Part shown: positions 63,701-64,000 of the stretch, one piece after another
Layout: every line of letters starts with the position of its first letter
Position numbering within the stretch: the first letter of the stretch is position 1
From: Streptomyces sp. NBC_00376
GTDB taxonomy: Bacteria; Actinomycetota; Actinomycetes; Streptomycetales; Streptomycetaceae
Direction: 5' to 3'
Assembly (NCBI RefSeq): GCF_036077095.1
Contig: NZ_CP107960.1
Location: 5,456,001 to 5,520,000 of the forward strand
Length of the DNA stretch: 64,000 bases
The notes under the pieces: generated by a model
The model's input: the letters and a program-made list of their open reading frames with translations, nothing else
Databases searched by the model: none
What the model was told of the DNA's origin: nothing
Position numbers and translations under genes: made by a program

Positions 63701-64000
63701 CCAAGAAGGATCCGCGGCGGACCAGGGGTGCCGCCGGAGAAGACGCCGCAGGTCACCAGAGCGGCCACATTGCGGGACGGCATGTTCTGGGCCAGTCGCG
63801 GGACCCGAGCGCCATGGCTCCTGCGGTGCTCGGTTCCACCGTCAGCGAGGACTGGGTCGCATACCGCGCAGCCACCAACATTCCCAAGTGCGGCGGGATG
63901 GCGGGGGCGTTCGCCGGAAGTGGCGATGCGAGCACCTGCATACAGAACGCAGTTTCGGACGTCATGCAGGACTGGACGGCGTTCAGGGTTGAAATTCTCA
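60724..64000 (+). CDS. Very large polymorphic-toxin-like protein with eCIS-cargo-type motif, 3' end outside window
   Basis: At least 1092 residues from ATG 60724 (GGGAGGG upstream); open to the window edge. Residues 52-72 (SVQRLQRAAGNRAVSRL) are the short motif that also precedes DUF4157 in the protein at 23795. Residues 80-400 are Lys/Ala/Asp-rich and helical. Residues 400-850 mix amphipathic helices with hydrophobic segments (SYLIPTVIIAGITWIISLLN and ACVPLLIGFLASLLGIGSLA). The end, around 1010-1025, has GHQSGHIAGRHVLGQ, a His/Gly-rich pattern like the core of toxin nucleases. It is probably a secreted or injected effector. Confidence 0.75.
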   Translation, partial: MKAVPEKDPASASDGRGTPHRENVTLKPEVSRSQTPPSHRPPADRPAPDPRSVQRLQRAAGNRAVSRLVAQRYTAPVKPSPAQAPGFRKVKADVAAKKVHLAAHAPAAAESKSAQDAAVAPPDDKEAQGKAANAEKMNAAKPGEFNKQAFIDAVNKAIDAQAPKNLDQADKFSKSGKADQIKDEVDGKVKDGKDSSAKDIDTATKAPPDTSAAKDKPVTPMTPDQAPANPGAPSAADAIPAHQPASVTDFSEGPAANDQAMADAEVTEDQLAKGNEPEFDQALSTKKTAEADSAKAPAKGKAAEAQQLSTAKAGAAASGAQAMNALTATRTSAGKQVDGGKGETKSKDEKKRAEVTAKLQKVYDGTKKDVEATLSGLDKKVDEAFASGEKAARDAFTADHKRRMKKYKDKRYSGMFGPAKWAKDKLMGMPKEANDLFQEARKLYVSQMQTVISSVADIIGTELGKAKARIAKGRTELKAEVDKLPADLSEFGQEAATDFAGKFDDLEATVNEKSEQLVQDLAQKYTAALNKVDEEIKKLQEANKGLVDKAKDAIVGVIKTINELKNLLLGILAKAASAIMKIIKDPIGFLGNLVKAVGAGLNLFITNIAEHLKTGVVSWLLGTAVKAGLELPQKFDLKGIIQLIGSLLGLTWANIRARITRKGIPDQAMTAVESSVPVAKKLATEGPAGAVKEIESEAGDLKATILEKLTSYLIPTVIIAGITWIISLLNPASAFVRAVKGIIDIVTFIVNQGAQIVEFVNAVLDAVIAIANGGAAGVPKMVEAALAACVPLLIGFLASLLGIGSLANKVKSVFHAVARPVNRAIDKIVNFIAKRGKALWRKLQNKFPGKSNNKKKVGEGDSGKSEDGKKRQAIAAADRLLSSKPPLESVPARLAPISGSHGVPLRLIKESTNADGTHVHVQAIKTNTHILPPEPVYDPGAYSDVELWEHAQKGIRLKGQKGAEGRANRDAARAELARRIGGAADKDLVGHLAKKDPRRTRGAAGEDAAGHQSGHIAGRHVLGQSRDPSAMAPAVLGSTVSEDWVAYRAATNIPKCGGMAGAFAGSGDASTCIQNAVSDVMQDWTAFRVEIL

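Noticed and set aside
1..64000. CRISPR arrays and transposons
   Set aside because: No regularly spaced direct repeats with unique spacers, and no transposase or integrase frames were recognised.

Overview
The window is high-GC DNA with G/C-biased third codon positions, frequent GTG starts and 4-bp ATGA/GTGA gene overlaps. The gene families (DUF397/DUF5753 pairs, DUF1707, DUF445, LAxTG wall proteins) indicate an actinomycete, most probably Streptomyces. This is judged from family recognition and composition; no database search was possible. No integrase, transposase or CRISPR array was seen.

Layout. 1-26 kb is mostly ordinary chromosome. It holds the end of rdgB, a tRNA-Leu(UAG) abutting two tandem HNH endonuclease paralogues, bcp, a GroES-like paralogue, and a guanidine exporter gene preceded by a recognisable guanidine-III riboswitch. 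Then come a class A penicillin-binding protein, a three-gene ABC exporter cassette, an SGNH hydrolase, two MFS exporters with regulators, several small enzymes, an M23 peptidase and a DUF4157 (eCIS core domain) protein. A palindrome at the ArsR-type gene (25.9 kb) is nearly repeated before the MFS gene at 23.6 kb, which suggests a small regulon spanning the DUF4157 gene.

26-31 kb holds a sortase-type wall protein, a repeat-bearing winged-helix protein, a decayed fragment that looks like the end of a DUF5753 regulator, and an intact WhiJ-like set (XRE-DUF5753, DUF397, GHKL ATPase).

31.15-55.2 kb is a dense anti-phage/restriction island of about 24 kb, the most interesting part. (A) A leftward operon encodes a small charged protein, a 1590-residue fusion of a sacsin/Hsp90-type ATPase with a DEAH helicase, a UvrD-type helicase, DrmA and DrmB. 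The last four genes overlap by 3-4 bp. DrmA/DrmB are DISARM core proteins, but no DrmC phospholipase-D gene is present. (B) A divergent rightward three-gene operon encodes an XRE-GHKL ATPase fusion, an unrecognised protein and a DUF6339-like protein. (C) A leftward set encodes a MORC/MutL-type ATPase, a Z1-domain ATPase, Vsr, a cytosine-methyltransferase homologue without the PCQ cysteine, and an intact cytosine methyltransferase. Three separate GHKL ATPases in one island are unusual. I infer that A+B+C may act together as a methylation-guided defence system, or are three stacked systems.

55.3-64 kb has a GNAT gene whose 5' end and upstream DNA are duplicated 4.6 kb away. Between the copies lies a three-gene operon of WXG/ESX-like and secreted proteins. 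The window ends inside a very large protein carrying the short N-terminal motif shared with eCIS cargo proteins, a helical and membrane-active-looking middle, and a possible nuclease toxin C-terminus.
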